DNA from: Gelidibacter algens
GTDB taxonomy: Bacteria; Bacteroidota; Bacteroidia; Flavobacteriales; Flavobacteriaceae
Length of the DNA stretch: 64,000 nt
Assembly (NCBI RefSeq): GCF_001678675.1
Contig: NZ_LZRN01000007.1
Location: 1 to 64,000, forward strand
Reading direction: 5' to 3'
Shown: one piece after another, positions 18,069 to 26,588 of the stretch
Numbering within the stretch: the stretch's first letter is position 1
Layout: the number at the start of each line of letters is the position of its first letter
Program-made: the position numbers and the translations under genes
The notes under the pieces: generated by a model
What the model saw: the letters and a program-made list of their open reading frames with translations, nothing else
Databases searched by the model: none
Told to the model about the DNA's origin: nothing

Positions 18069-18425
18069 TTAATTGATGTAATCTACTTCAACAAAGTAAT
18101 TGACAATGGCTTCTTTCATTAAGACACTCTGTTCCCCAGCCTTTAAGGGAGGTAATTGCTCTTTTACTTTGTAATGTGGCCATTTATCATCATCATAAAA
18201 ATCAAATTCATAATAGCCATAAGGTTCCAATAAACGGCAGATGGCAATATGCATTAAATCTAATTTATGGTCTTTTTTGAATTTTTTATGGAGTTGCCCA
18301 AGCTCTTGAACACCAATTAAATAAATAATGGCATCCAAATCTAAAGGGTCTCCATCGGCAAACTGAGCTGATAATTTATGAACGATAAGTTCCCAACGCT
18401 GTTTTAATTGTTCGTCTCTTGACAT
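18069..18425 (-). CDS. Conserved hypothetical protein
   Basis: A 118-residue soluble protein starting MSRDEQLKQRWELIVHKLSAQFADGDPLDLDAIIYLIGVQELG. It has a helical N-terminal half and an aromatic/acidic segment (LLEPYGYYEFDFYDDDKWPHYKVKEQLPPL). No signal peptide or membrane span. Similar compact proteins are common in flavobacteria beside housekeeping genes, but no function is known to me. It is divergent from cvpA, with a heptad repeat in the shared upstream region. Confidence 0.75.
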   Translation of the reverse strand: MSRDEQLKQRWELIVHKLSAQFADGDPLDLDAIIYLIGVQELGQLHKKFKKDHKLDLMHIAICRLLEPYGYYEFDFYDDDKWPHYKVKEQLPPLKAGEQSVLMKEAIVNYFVEVDYIN

Positions 18426-18431
18426 TTCTTT

Positions 18432-18473
18432 AATTTCGGATTCAAGGTTGAAAGTTTCAATTTCAACTCAAAT
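18432..18473. repeat. Degenerate heptad tandem repeat
   Basis: Six 7-mers in register: AATTTCG, GATTCAA, GGTTGAA, AGTTTCA, ATTTCAA, CTCAAAT. Most share T at positions 3-4. It lies in the promoter region between two divergent genes. Confidence 0.5.
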
Positions 18474-18494
18474 ATAATTCTCGCAAAGTTAACT

Positions 18495-18502
18495 TATATT
18501 TG
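18495..18502 (+). promoter_or_regulatory. -7 box (TATATTTG) for cvpA
   Basis: Exact TAnnTTTG match 17 bases upstream of the cvpA-family ATG. Confidence 0.5.
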
Positions 18503-18519
18503 ATGAAATTCTATAGAAT

Positions 18520-19059
18520 ATGAGTGTTTTGGATATCGTTTTGGCCGTCCTAATCCTTTTCGGGTTGGTACGTGGACTCATGAATGGTTTTTTTGTGGAG
18601 ATTGCTTCTCTTATTGCTTTAGTTGCCGGTGTTTATGGCGCCATCCATTTTAGTAATTATGCCGCGACATTGATAGATGAAAATTCTCAGTGGGACGAAA
18701 AGACAGTCAATATTGTAGCGTTTGCCGTGACTTTCCTCATTATTGTTCTGGTTATTGCCCTTGCCGGAAAAGCACTGACGAAGCTTGCTGATTTTGCCGC
18801 TTTAGGTATTGTCAACAAACTTCTTGGTGCGCTCTTTGGAGCTTTAAAGGTTGCAGTCATTTTAAGTGTGTTCCTTAATGTTTTTGACAGTATGAACCGT
18901 GCCATTCCACTCACAGACGACGATAGCGTTAAGGATTCAGTGCTCTATGCTCCGGTAAAATCTTTGATCCCTATGATTTTCCCGATTATTTTAGAGAAGA
19001 AAAAGGAATTGGAAAAATCTTCAGAAGATGAACCTCTCACCCCTGATCAATCAGTTTGA
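18520..19059 (+). CDS. CvpA family membrane protein
   Basis: A 179-residue inner membrane protein with four predicted hydrophobic segments (about residues 2-20, 25-45, 65-90 and 100-120). The opening VLDIVLAVLILFGLVRGLMNGFFVEIASLIALVAG is the hallmark of CvpA, a family first tied to colicin V production and later to envelope stress. The C-terminal 50 residues are hydrophilic and acidic (EKKKELEKSSEDEPLTPDQ). Single gene, convergent with a carbonic anhydrase gene; no clear terminator lies between them. Confidence 0.88.
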   Translation: MSVLDIVLAVLILFGLVRGLMNGFFVEIASLIALVAGVYGAIHFSNYAATLIDENSQWDEKTVNIVAFAVTFLIIVLVIALAGKALTKLADFAALGIVNKLLGALFGALKVAVILSVFLNVFDSMNRAIPLTDDDSVKDSVLYAPVKSLIPMIFPIILEKKKELEKSSEDEPLTPDQSV

Positions 19060-19181
19060 TCACAATCTGTTTTAGTATGTTTTTTGATTATGACTCAAAT
19101 GAAGTAAGATAACCAAATCAATGATTTATAGAAATAATGAAAAGCCGTCGCCGGGCGTCATGAGCATTGTTTCCAATCGGT

Positions 19182-19808
19182 TTAATCTAAATGATATATC
19201 TCCATAATATCATTGAGATACTTTTCAAAATCGATTTTTAAGTCGATAAGTTTGCCAGTGTGGACATCAAACACCCATCCATGCACTATCAAGCCTCGAT
19301 CTCTATTGGCTTTTTGAACAGCAGCGGTTTTGATCAGATTGACACATTGTTCCTGAACATTGAGTTCAACCAATCTGTCGTATCTTTTTTCCTCATCTGC
19401 AATGGCATTAAGTTCATTGCGGTGTATGCGATACACATCTCTAATATTACGGAGCCACGGATTCAAAATCCCCAAATCTGCCGATTGCATCGCGGCTTTT
19501 ACTCCGCCACAGGCATAATGGCCACATACCACCACATGTTTTACTTTTAAATTATTGACAGCATAGTTGACTACAGACATGACATTGAGGTCAATACTGA
19601 TGACCATATTGGCAATGTTGCGGTGAACAAACACTTCACCTGGTCCCAAGCCCATCAGTTCTTCTGCTGTAACACGACTATCCGAACATCCAATGAACAA
19701 TAATTCTGGATTCTGGCCTTTTCCTAAATCTTTAAAATATCCAGGATTGGTAGATAGTTTTTCCTTGATCCATACCTTATTGTTTTCAAATACTCTGTCT
19801 AAATTCAT
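19182..19808 (-). CDS. Beta-class carbonic anhydrase (copy 1)
   Basis: Catalyses reversible hydration of CO2 to bicarbonate. A 208-residue beta-CA: zinc ligands Cys41 (IGCSDSR), His97 and Cys100 (CGHYACGG), with the Asp43-Arg45 dyad of the active site. No signal peptide, so cytoplasmic. It lies 10 bases downstream of a SulP transporter gene and is surely co-transcribed with it, which suggests the pair imports and equilibrates bicarbonate. It shares its layout with the second copy at 22188-22823 but the two are clearly diverged. Confidence 0.95.
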   Translation of the reverse strand: MNLDRVFENNKVWIKEKLSTNPGYFKDLGKGQNPELLFIGCSDSRVTAEELMGLGPGEVFVHRNIANMVISIDLNVMSVVNYAVNNLKVKHVVVCGHYACGGVKAAMQSADLGILNPWLRNIRDVYRIHRNELNAIADEEKRYDRLVELNVQEQCVNLIKTAAVQKANRDRGLIVHGWVFDVHTGKLIDLKIDFEKYLNDIMEIYHLD

Positions 19809-19818
19809 GGCTTCAATT

Positions 19819-21684
19819 TTACACGGTGTCTTTCACATTTGCTCTGATCCAATGAAGACAGTCCATAAAATTAGTGAAAATATGCTCTGTCGGAATCAAA
19901 TTTGGAATAATTTCAATGCGTTCCATCAAGTATCTAGGTTGTTGTAATACACCAACAAAAAGTACTTTGATATTTTGCTTACTCAAATCGATTAAGACAT
20001 CTTCCATAGCATATAATCCGGATTGATCCATATACTGCATTCTACCAAGTCTAATAACCACAGTTTTCGCAGTGCTTGGAATCTGTTTTGCCAACTGCTG
20101 AAATTCGCTTGTAGATCCAAAAAATAAAGGTCCCTTTACGTGTTTGATAAAGACTTCTTCTTTTAATTTTTCAGGAAAATCTCCTTCATCATCCCATGCG
20201 ATTTCTTCTTTTAGTGGTTTCACGTCAGATCGTTCCGCAGTCAAATCTCCCATTTTTTTCATAAACATCAAAGAGGCAATCACCAAACCTATGCCGACGG
20301 CATAAACCAAATTCCATATACTTGAAAGTACCAAAACGACCATCATAATCAATACTTCGGAACTTACCTTAAGCGGTCCAATTTTCATGTCTCGAGGCAA
20401 ACTTGGAATGGCTTTCAATCCTTTATAATCCATGACTCCTATACCAACTGTTATTAAAATTCCGGCCAAAACAGCTGCAGGAATTTGCGAAGCAACTGGA
20501 CCTAATGCCAACAAAATCAACAAAAGCATTACGCCTGCAATCATGCCAGATAATTTTGTTTTTCCACCAGAATTGATATTGACAACCGTTCTGATAGTCG
20601 CTCCAGCACCTGGTAAACCACCAAAAAGGGCACCAATACTGTTGCCAATCCCTTGGCCAATTAATTCTTTATTAGGTTTATGTTTGGTTTTCGTCATATT
20701 ATCGGCTACAACGCTGGTCAATAAAGAATCAATAGCACCTAAAAGGGCCAAAGTAAGTGCCGTAAATATGTACGGTGAAATAGCAGCCAAACTAAATCCT
20801 GTAATGATTTCCAGGTTAGGGATTGGTAAGCCAGAAGGAATTTCTTCAATAGGTCTATAATCCAATCCAAAACCAACGGCAACACCAGAAACGACTAATA
20901 ATGCCACCAAAGTACTTGGAATTGCGGTTGTTATACGTTTAAAGCCATAAATGATTAAAATGGTGGAAAGCGCCAGAATAAATTCTAACCAACTGATGTT
21001 TTTTACCGCTTGAGGCATGACTTTGAAAGCACCTAAAACTCCCGAAGCTTCATTGGCTGCATGTGTTTTTGATTCTTTCAAAATATCATCTGGAGTTATG
21101 GTTTCTGCTCTTAAAACGGTTTCCTTAAAATCTTCGAGCACAAGAATTCCTTCGCCTGCCTCCTCCTTTAATATGTTCTCTAAAAGTAATTCTTCTGCCT
21201 GCGGTTTAAATTTTTCTACAAAAGCGATATCCTCTTTTGGATAATATCCAATGGCTGGAAGAATTTGAGTTACTAAAATAATGACGCCAATAGCCGTCAT
21301 AAAACCTGAAACCACAGGGTAGGGGATGTATTTTATGTACTTACCAAACCCTAAAAATCCCAAAGCGACCTGAATAATTCCTGCTAACAAGAAAACAGTC
21401 AAAATTGCAGGTAATGCTTTGCTCACATCGCCATCGTTTGCAGCAATGATGCCAGCAATTACCACCATACTCACAGCTGTCATAGGTGCTGTGGGGCCAG
21501 AAATTTGTGTATTTGTTCCTCCAAACAAAGCAGCAAAAAAGGCTAAAAATATGGCTCCATACAATCCCGCGCTTGGACCTAAACCTGATGATACGCCAAA
21601 AGCAAGTGCCAACGGCAAGGCCACGATGCCTGCGGTTATCCCACCAAATGCATCTCCTTTAATGTTTGAAAATAGATTTTTCAT
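19819..21684 (-). CDS. SulP family anion transporter with STAS domain (copy 1)
   Basis: A 621-residue inner membrane transporter with the SLC26/SulP transmembrane core (DAFGGITAGIVALPLALAFGVSSGLGPSAGLYGAIF; NKELIGQGIGNSIGALFGGLPGAGATIRTVVNINSGGKTKLSGM) and a C-terminal STAS domain from about residue 515 (VKGPLFFGSTSEFQQLAKQI...). Between membrane segments, residues about 150-230 hold a hydrophilic, acidic insertion absent from copy 2. Linkage to carbonic anhydrase makes bicarbonate the likely substrate, but sulfate cannot be excluded from sequence. First gene of a two-gene unit with carbonic anhydrase copy 1. Confidence 0.93.
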   Translation of the reverse strand: MKNLFSNIKGDAFGGITAGIVALPLALAFGVSSGLGPSAGLYGAIFLAFFAALFGGTNTQISGPTAPMTAVSMVVIAGIIAANDGDVSKALPAILTVFLLAGIIQVALGFLGFGKYIKYIPYPVVSGFMTAIGVIILVTQILPAIGYYPKEDIAFVEKFKPQAEELLLENILKEEAGEGILVLEDFKETVLRAETITPDDILKESKTHAANEASGVLGAFKVMPQAVKNISWLEFILALSTILIIYGFKRITTAIPSTLVALLVVSGVAVGFGLDYRPIEEIPSGLPIPNLEIITGFSLAAISPYIFTALTLALLGAIDSLLTSVVADNMTKTKHKPNKELIGQGIGNSIGALFGGLPGAGATIRTVVNINSGGKTKLSGMIAGVMLLLILLALGPVASQIPAAVLAGILITVGIGVMDYKGLKAIPSLPRDMKIGPLKVSSEVLIMMVVLVLSSIWNLVYAVGIGLVIASLMFMKKMGDLTAERSDVKPLKEEIAWDDEGDFPEKLKEEVFIKHVKGPLFFGSTSEFQQLAKQIPSTAKTVVIRLGRMQYMDQSGLYAMEDVLIDLSKQNIKVLFVGVLQQPRYLMERIEIIPNLIPTEHIFTNFMDCLHWIRANVKDTV

Positions 21685-21737
21685 AGATATTACTTTGCCA
21701 TTATTTTGATTGCTAAAAAAAAAGAACGTCCTAAGAG

Positions 21738-22020
21738 TTAGTTACTCTCGACTGCTGGTTTCAAAAATTGATTCATATAGCCTAACTCGATTTTAATGTT
21801 TTTGTTGATGTGATCATCTAAACCACCATATAGCCTGTTTCTATCGAATACAGAACATTCGGTATTTATGAATATTTCATTGTAGGCTGAAAGATAATAT
21901 TTATTCACTTTGTTTTTATTCAAGTGAATATTTATTCTAAGAAATAACGAAATCTTAATTAGATTTCCTCTTTTGAGAAACGCTGTTCGTTTCTATAACG
22001 ATGCTGAAGGAAAATACCCT
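21738..22020 (-). pseudogene. Decayed DUF2490-type outer membrane protein remnant
   Basis: The last 61 codons are open (…KYYLSAYNEIFIN, DRNRLYGGL, INKNIKIELGYMNQFL) and look like the C-terminus of DUF2490 proteins. Reading further upstream on the minus strand, the family pattern continues as HRYRNEQRFSKEEI (start near 22003), is cut by a TAA at 21959-21961, goes on as LRFRYFL, and then needs a frameshift near 21931-21935 to join INIHLNKNKV. Nothing recognisable remains before about 22020. So this is the 3' third of a broken gene, not a 61-residue protein. Confidence 0.72.
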
Positions 22021-22187
22021 TAAATGTTAGTTTACCTATTGATTGTTAATAATTTCTATTGATTGGCTCCAAAACAGATATTCCAATTACCGAAAATTAA
22101 TGTCTTGAGTGATGGTATAAAAAGGCAACATCAGCAAAATTGCCAATGTTACCATTTTAAAGTTTAGAATCTCTTTGCAACCACTCA

Positions 22188-22823
22188 TTAAAAATTAAGT
22201 TGATATACATCGTCAAGCTCTGAATTGTTGCTAATGTTGACGAACAAATCCTTGACAATTCCTTTACTCAATTCATACACCCAACCATGTAAATGCAGTT
22301 CTTGATTGTTCTGCCATGCCGATTGCACGATTGAAGTCTTTGCCAAATCAAAAACTTGCTCTGAAACATTAAACTCTACAAATCTGTTAAAGCGCTCTGT
22401 TTCATTTTCAATGGCATCTAATTCGTCTTTATGAAAACGGTATACATCTTTAATATGACGCACCCAATTATCAATTAACCCGATAGAATCATTTCCCATT
22501 GCGGCTTTGACACCTCCACAACCATAATGTCCGCAAACAATAACATGTTTTACTTTTAGTGCGTTAACAGCATAATCCAAAACGCTTAACATATTCATGT
22601 CACTATGCACAACCATGTTTGCAATGTTACGATGTACAAAGACCTCTCCTGGATTTGCGCCTATAATTTCATTTGCAGGCACTCGACTATCCGCACACCC
22701 AATCCACAATAATGGTGGAGTTTGGCCTTTTGACAGATTTATGAAATAGTCTTTGTCAGATTCCAATTTAGAATCGACCCATTTTTTGTTGTTATCTAAT
22801 AATTGTTTATAAAAATTACTCAT
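22188..22823 (-). CDS. Beta-class carbonic anhydrase (copy 2)
   Basis: A 211-residue cytoplasmic beta-CA. Zinc ligands are Cys43 (IGCADSR), His99 and Cys102 (CGHYGCGG), with Asp45-Arg47 as the catalytic dyad. It follows the universal stress protein gene by 37 bases in the SulP(copy 2)-Usp-CA unit. Compared with copy 1 the zinc environment is the same, while the C-terminal third differs. Having two beta-CAs each tied to its own SulP suggests different expression conditions or partner specificity. Confidence 0.95.
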   Translation of the reverse strand: MSNFYKQLLDNNKKWVDSKLESDKDYFINLSKGQTPPLLWIGCADSRVPANEIIGANPGEVFVHRNIANMVVHSDMNMLSVLDYAVNALKVKHVIVCGHYGCGGVKAAMGNDSIGLIDNWVRHIKDVYRFHKDELDAIENETERFNRFVEFNVSEQVFDLAKTSIVQSAWQNNQELHLHGWVYELSKGIVKDLFVNISNNSELDDVYQLNF

Positions 22824-22860
22824 GATTTCTTTTTTTTAAATTTAAGATTATTTGCGTTGA

Positions 22861-23694
22861 TTAAACAGGATTATTGTAGCCTATTTTTCCATTACTTACC
22901 AAAAGAGAGATATTGAGATTGTCCATAACAGTTTGAATTTCTGATTCTATCAAATTTGAATTTGGATGGTTCGTGTTTTCTTTTCTATCTACAAACAATA
23001 AATTTATATTGCTTATCGAAAGATATTTTGATAAATTATTGATAGCGTTGTCACCTTGTTCAAAAACATATTCTACCATATCTTTATTGCTCACAGATGT
23101 CACCTCTTCTGATGAATTTGATTTTTTAATGATTTTAAAAGACTTTAAGGGTTTTTGAGTATGGCTCATCAAAACATCCGAAAAGTCCATATTAAAGTTT
23201 TCCTCTACGGCATTTAGCACGCCAAATGATAACTCCATATTTGGTTCTAACGCATTCTCATCTGCTGCGATCATAACGGGGCCGTCATAATTTTTTAACA
23301 CAAAATGCGTAATACCATCGCCTAAAAATTTTATCATTTTAGGTTTTCTTTTCCCAAGAACGATAATATCTGGTTGACTTTCTTGGATGTATTTGCTGAG
23401 TTCTGTTTTCACGTTACCAAAAGAGAACTTAGAGTTGATGTCAATGCCGTATTCTTTACAAATTGGCGTGATCAACTTTTTTATTTCACTTTCAGTTGCC
23501 AAATGCTCTGCGTTAATGTTACGTATGGCTGACAATTGATTGTCTATCTCAACAACATCTGTTGGCTTTTTGACATGAAAAAGCTCGATGTCTCCGTCAA
23601 TCATTTTTGCGAGACTTACAGTACTTTTTAGAGTCATCCCTGAAGTATCTTTCAAATCTGTAAGCACTACTATTTTATATTTTTTGTTTTTCAT
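22861..23694 (-). CDS. Tandem universal stress protein (UspA family)
   Basis: A 277-residue cytoplasmic protein with two Usp-like halves. The first half has KIVVLTDLKDTSGMTLKSTVSLAKMIDGDIELFHV and the nucleotide-loop-like IIVLGKRKPKMIKFLGDGITHFVLKNYDGPVMIAA, so it may bind a nucleotide. The second half is degenerate and lacks the G-2X-G-9X-G signature. Its place between a SulP transporter and a carbonic anhydrase is a context seen in Bacteroidota and suggests a regulatory role in anion/CO2 homeostasis, which is inference. Confidence 0.82.
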   Translation of the reverse strand: MKNKKYKIVVLTDLKDTSGMTLKSTVSLAKMIDGDIELFHVKKPTDVVEIDNQLSAIRNINAEHLATESEIKKLITPICKEYGIDINSKFSFGNVKTELSKYIQESQPDIIVLGKRKPKMIKFLGDGITHFVLKNYDGPVMIAADENALEPNMELSFGVLNAVEENFNMDFSDVLMSHTQKPLKSFKIIKKSNSSEEVTSVSNKDMVEYVFEQGDNAINNLSKYLSISNINLLFVDRKENTNHPNSNLIESEIQTVMDNLNISLLVSNGKIGYNNPV

Positions 23695-23789
23695 GTGTTT
23701 TTATTTATTGTTTTTTACTGGTCACATGCTGTTTGCAATGAATCATTTTCCTGGACGATTACTTTTTAACATGCTCACTTCACAATTTC

Positions 23790-25382
23790 TTAACTTAGAC
23801 TTATTTTTGACTGGGGTCTTAATTTAAAGAACTCGATAAAGCTGTCTGGATTTTCCACAATTCCTCTTTTTGAAATCAGCTTTATGTCAATGTTTCTTTC
23901 CTTTGCCTTGAATGCAAAATCGTCTAATATTTCAATGATGTCATAATCTAAATACCGTGTTTTGGTCACATCAAATTCTAAATAGGTATCTCTCGGTAAA
24001 CTATCCAACTCCTTAAGAATTGCACCTTTGTTAAAAAATGTAACCTCTTCTGCAAGCGACATTTTAATTTTATGTTTGCCATTACTTTGATCTTCAATAT
24101 GAAGAAAATGTGAGTTTTGGTAACTTTTGATTAAAATGACCACAATTCCAACGCCGAGCCCTAAACCAATTCCTACGAGTAAATCTGTGAATACAATCCC
24201 GACAACCGTCACCACAAATGGTACGGACTGTTTCCAACCTAATTTGTACATTTTCATGAACAGGGAAGGTTTTGCTAACTTGAAACCAACAACCAATAAA
24301 ATTGCGGCCAACACAGACAATGGAATCATATTAAGCAGACGCGGAATAAGAATTACAGATATTAACAGTAGAAAACCGTGAAACATAGCGGATAGTTTCG
24401 TTTTTCCGCCTGATTGGATATTCGCTGAACTTCTAACAATAACTTGCGTTATAGGCAGTCCACCAATCAATCCCGAAATCATATTTCCTGCGCCTTGTGC
24501 CAACAATTCTCTATTGGTAGGTGTCACGTTCTTTTCTGGGTCTAATTTATCGGAGGCTTCCACACATAACAGTGTTTCTAAACTTGCTACCAATGCAATG
24601 GTAAAAGCCACAATCCACACTTCCATGTTTGTTATGACTCCAAAATTTGGAAAGCTGAATTGGCCTACAAAGGATGAAATATCATCAGGAATAGGGACAT
24701 TAACCATGTGTTTATCAACTAGAGAAAGAGCTGCGTTTCCTTTGGTGAATGTGTAAAATAAAATACCCAAAACAACAACTACAAATGGTCCTTGAATGAT
24801 TTCAAATACTTTAGATTTTTTACTTAAAACCTTATCCCAAAGTATCAAGAGTAGTAAACTGATAATTCCGATTAGAGCAGCGCCAGGAGTGATGTTATTG
24901 ACCATTGCAAATAATTCTGAAAAGGTGTTTCCGCCATCAATTTCAAAAAATCCTAAATCCCAAGCTGATCCTTCGTCGTATCCAAAGAAGTTTGGAATTT
25001 GTTTTAGAATGATGATTATTCCAATACCAGTAAGCATTCCCTTGATGACTGATGAGGGGAAATAATAGGCTATAATACCACCTTTTAAAATTCCGAAAAG
25101 GATTTGTATGGCACCTCCCAATATGACTGCGACAAGAAAATTTTCATAGCCTCCTAAAGTGCCAATCGCAGTTAAGACAATTGCGGCCAACCCAGCCGCA
25201 GGACCGCTGACGCCAACCTTAGAGCCACTTAAGCCTCCAACTACAATTCCTCCAATTATTCCTGCAATCAATCCTGAAAAAAGTGGGGCGCCACTTGCGA
25301 GTGCAATCCCCAAACATAAAGGTAAAGCAACGAAAAACACGACTATACTCGCTGGTAAGTCATTTTTAATATTTTTAAACAT
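23790..25382 (-). CDS. SulP family anion transporter (copy 2)
   Basis: A 530-residue SulP transporter. The N-terminus (FKNIKNDLPASIVVFFVALPLCLGIALASGAPLFSGLIAGIIGG) and the loop NRELLAQGAGNMISGLIGGLPITQVIVRSSANIQSGGKTKLSAM identify the family. A short STAS-like C-terminus follows (GAILKELDSLPRDTYLEFDVTKTRYLDYDIIEILDDFAFKAKERNI). It belongs to the subgroup commonly found beside or fused to carbonic anhydrase. Bicarbonate uptake coupled to sodium or protons is the likely job. First gene of SulP-Usp-CA; 95 bases separate it from usp. Confidence 0.92.
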   Translation of the reverse strand: MFKNIKNDLPASIVVFFVALPLCLGIALASGAPLFSGLIAGIIGGIVVGGLSGSKVGVSGPAAGLAAIVLTAIGTLGGYENFLVAVILGGAIQILFGILKGGIIAYYFPSSVIKGMLTGIGIIIILKQIPNFFGYDEGSAWDLGFFEIDGGNTFSELFAMVNNITPGAALIGIISLLLLILWDKVLSKKSKVFEIIQGPFVVVVLGILFYTFTKGNAALSLVDKHMVNVPIPDDISSFVGQFSFPNFGVITNMEVWIVAFTIALVASLETLLCVEASDKLDPEKNVTPTNRELLAQGAGNMISGLIGGLPITQVIVRSSANIQSGGKTKLSAMFHGFLLLISVILIPRLLNMIPLSVLAAILLVVGFKLAKPSLFMKMYKLGWKQSVPFVVTVVGIVFTDLLVGIGLGLGVGIVVILIKSYQNSHFLHIEDQSNGKHKIKMSLAEEVTFFNKGAILKELDSLPRDTYLEFDVTKTRYLDYDIIEILDDFAFKAKERNIDIKLISKRGIVENPDSFIEFFKLRPQSKISLS

Positions 25383-25469
25383 ATAAAATTGTTAATTATA
25401 AAATTTGATAAAAAAAGTTAGAACAGTATGAAGCTGTAAGCCTATACCATTCGCTGAATCAATATATAA

Positions 25470-25790
25470 TTAACTTAATTTGGGAGGAGGGGAGACGCAC
25501 TCAATAGTATAAGGAATGTAGTTTTTTACGTAAGATGCGTATGATTTTTCTTTTTCAAGCTCAACAATAGAAATGCAGAACTTTTCAGTCTCAGAAAGTT
25601 TAATTTCAAAGTTTTTAATAGTCTCATGGCCTCTTTCTTCTTCTTCAGAAATTGAATAAAAAGAGGAGATGTCAATAGTATCGTCAACAGTATGTATTAT
25701 TGTCGGCGCCGCAATAAACGCCAAAAATAAAATCAAAAAGAAGGCAGATACTAGGTGTTTAAACATTTTGTGTTTTGAGTGGGGGTGCAA
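25470..25790 (-). CDS. Small membrane-anchored hypothetical protein
   Basis: A 106-residue protein with one hydrophobic segment (residues about 10-33, HLVSAFFLILFLAFIAAPTIIH), then an acidic extracytoplasmic region (SEEEERGHETIKNFEIKLSETEKF). It ends in a Pro-rich CVSPPPKLS. I do not recognise a family. Similar short proteins with an SPPP-type C-terminus occur in flavobacteria next to SulP/CA genes, hinting at a linked role. It sits 87 bases upstream of the SulP copy 2 gene on the same strand. Confidence 0.65.
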   Translation of the reverse strand: MHPHSKHKMFKHLVSAFFLILFLAFIAAPTIIHTVDDTIDISSFYSISEEEERGHETIKNFEIKLSETEKFCISIVELEKEKSYASYVKNYIPYTIECVSPPPKLS

Positions 25791-25828
25791 ATATAGATAA
25801 TTGAATAGGTTCTTTTGTTAAGAAATTA

Positions 25829-26587
25829 TTAAAAAACATTCAACAATCTAATATCCTCACTTGAAATCCATCCAGTTTTACCATCGGCAAGTTGGATTTT
25901 TTTCCAGTTATTTACGGAATCTAAAATCTGGACCTTAGTACCTTCATGGAGTTTGAAAGATTCAGAGCTTCTGAGGTTTGGTTCGCTTTTAACTTGACTT
26001 TGTTTAGCGAAAACAATGGCCGGTTGATCATTTGCAACCCTATTGTAATTGCTGAATGCCAAGGCGACAGAACTACAGGCAAGAATTAAAAAGGTCATGG
26101 CACTTATAAACGCCAAGCGTTTTTTTGTAGAGCCATAGGTAAAATAATAGATCAAATAGAACACCACAAAAAGCACCATCAACAGTACTGATAATTTGGC
26201 CCAATTATCAAACGTGAATAAATTGGTTACGTTTTTTGAAAGCTTAGCAAATCCAAACTCGGGTGTTTGATCAATGGCATCAATGGTCATATTACGCGCA
26301 AAAGCAATGTTATTTTGAATTTCCTTATCATTTGGAGACAGTTTTAAAGCCTTTTCATAATAATAAATGCTAGGAGCGATATGATTGAGTTTATAATGCG
26401 CATTCGCCAAATTAAAATACAGTGCTGACGAATGTTCTCCTGCTTCAATAATAGATTCATAATTTGAAATGGCCTGTTCAAAATCGCCTTTATTATACAA
26501 ATCGTTTGCTTGCTCAAAACGGGATTCGTTTTGAGCAAAGCTCATGAAACTAATTAAAAATGTCAGTATGTAAACAAAATTCTTCAT
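25829..26587 (-). CDS. batE: BatE: TPR and SH3 domain protein
   Basis: Last gene of the Bat (Bacteroides aerotolerance) operon. About 252 residues: signal peptide (MKNFVYILTFLISFMSFAQ), TPR repeats at residues 20-110 (ANDLYNKGDFEQAISNYESIIEAGEHSSALYFNLANAHYKL), two membrane segments around residues 135-185, and a C-terminal bacterial SH3 domain (KLHEGTKVQILDSVNNWKKIQLADGKTGWISSEDI). The ATG at 26587 is preferred over an upstream in-frame TTG at 26608 because it gives a clean signal peptide. It starts 1 base after the batD stop. Bat proteins help withstand oxidative or envelope stress; the biochemical role is unsettled. Confidence 0.88.
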   Translation of the reverse strand: MKNFVYILTFLISFMSFAQNESRFEQANDLYNKGDFEQAISNYESIIEAGEHSSALYFNLANAHYKLNHIAPSIYYYEKALKLSPNDKEIQNNIAFARNMTIDAIDQTPEFGFAKLSKNVTNLFTFDNWAKLSVLLMVLFVVFYLIYYFTYGSTKKRLAFISAMTFLILACSSVALAFSNYNRVANDQPAIVFAKQSQVKSEPNLRSSESFKLHEGTKVQILDSVNNWKKIQLADGKTGWISSEDIRLLNVF

Positions 26588-26588
26588 C

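Noticed and set aside
20432-20860. 142-codon plus-strand frame inside SulP copy 1
   Set aside because: Antisense shadow of conserved membrane segments.
21738-21923. 61-residue independent protein
   Set aside because: The family pattern continues upstream through a stop and frameshift, so it is the end of a pseudogene.
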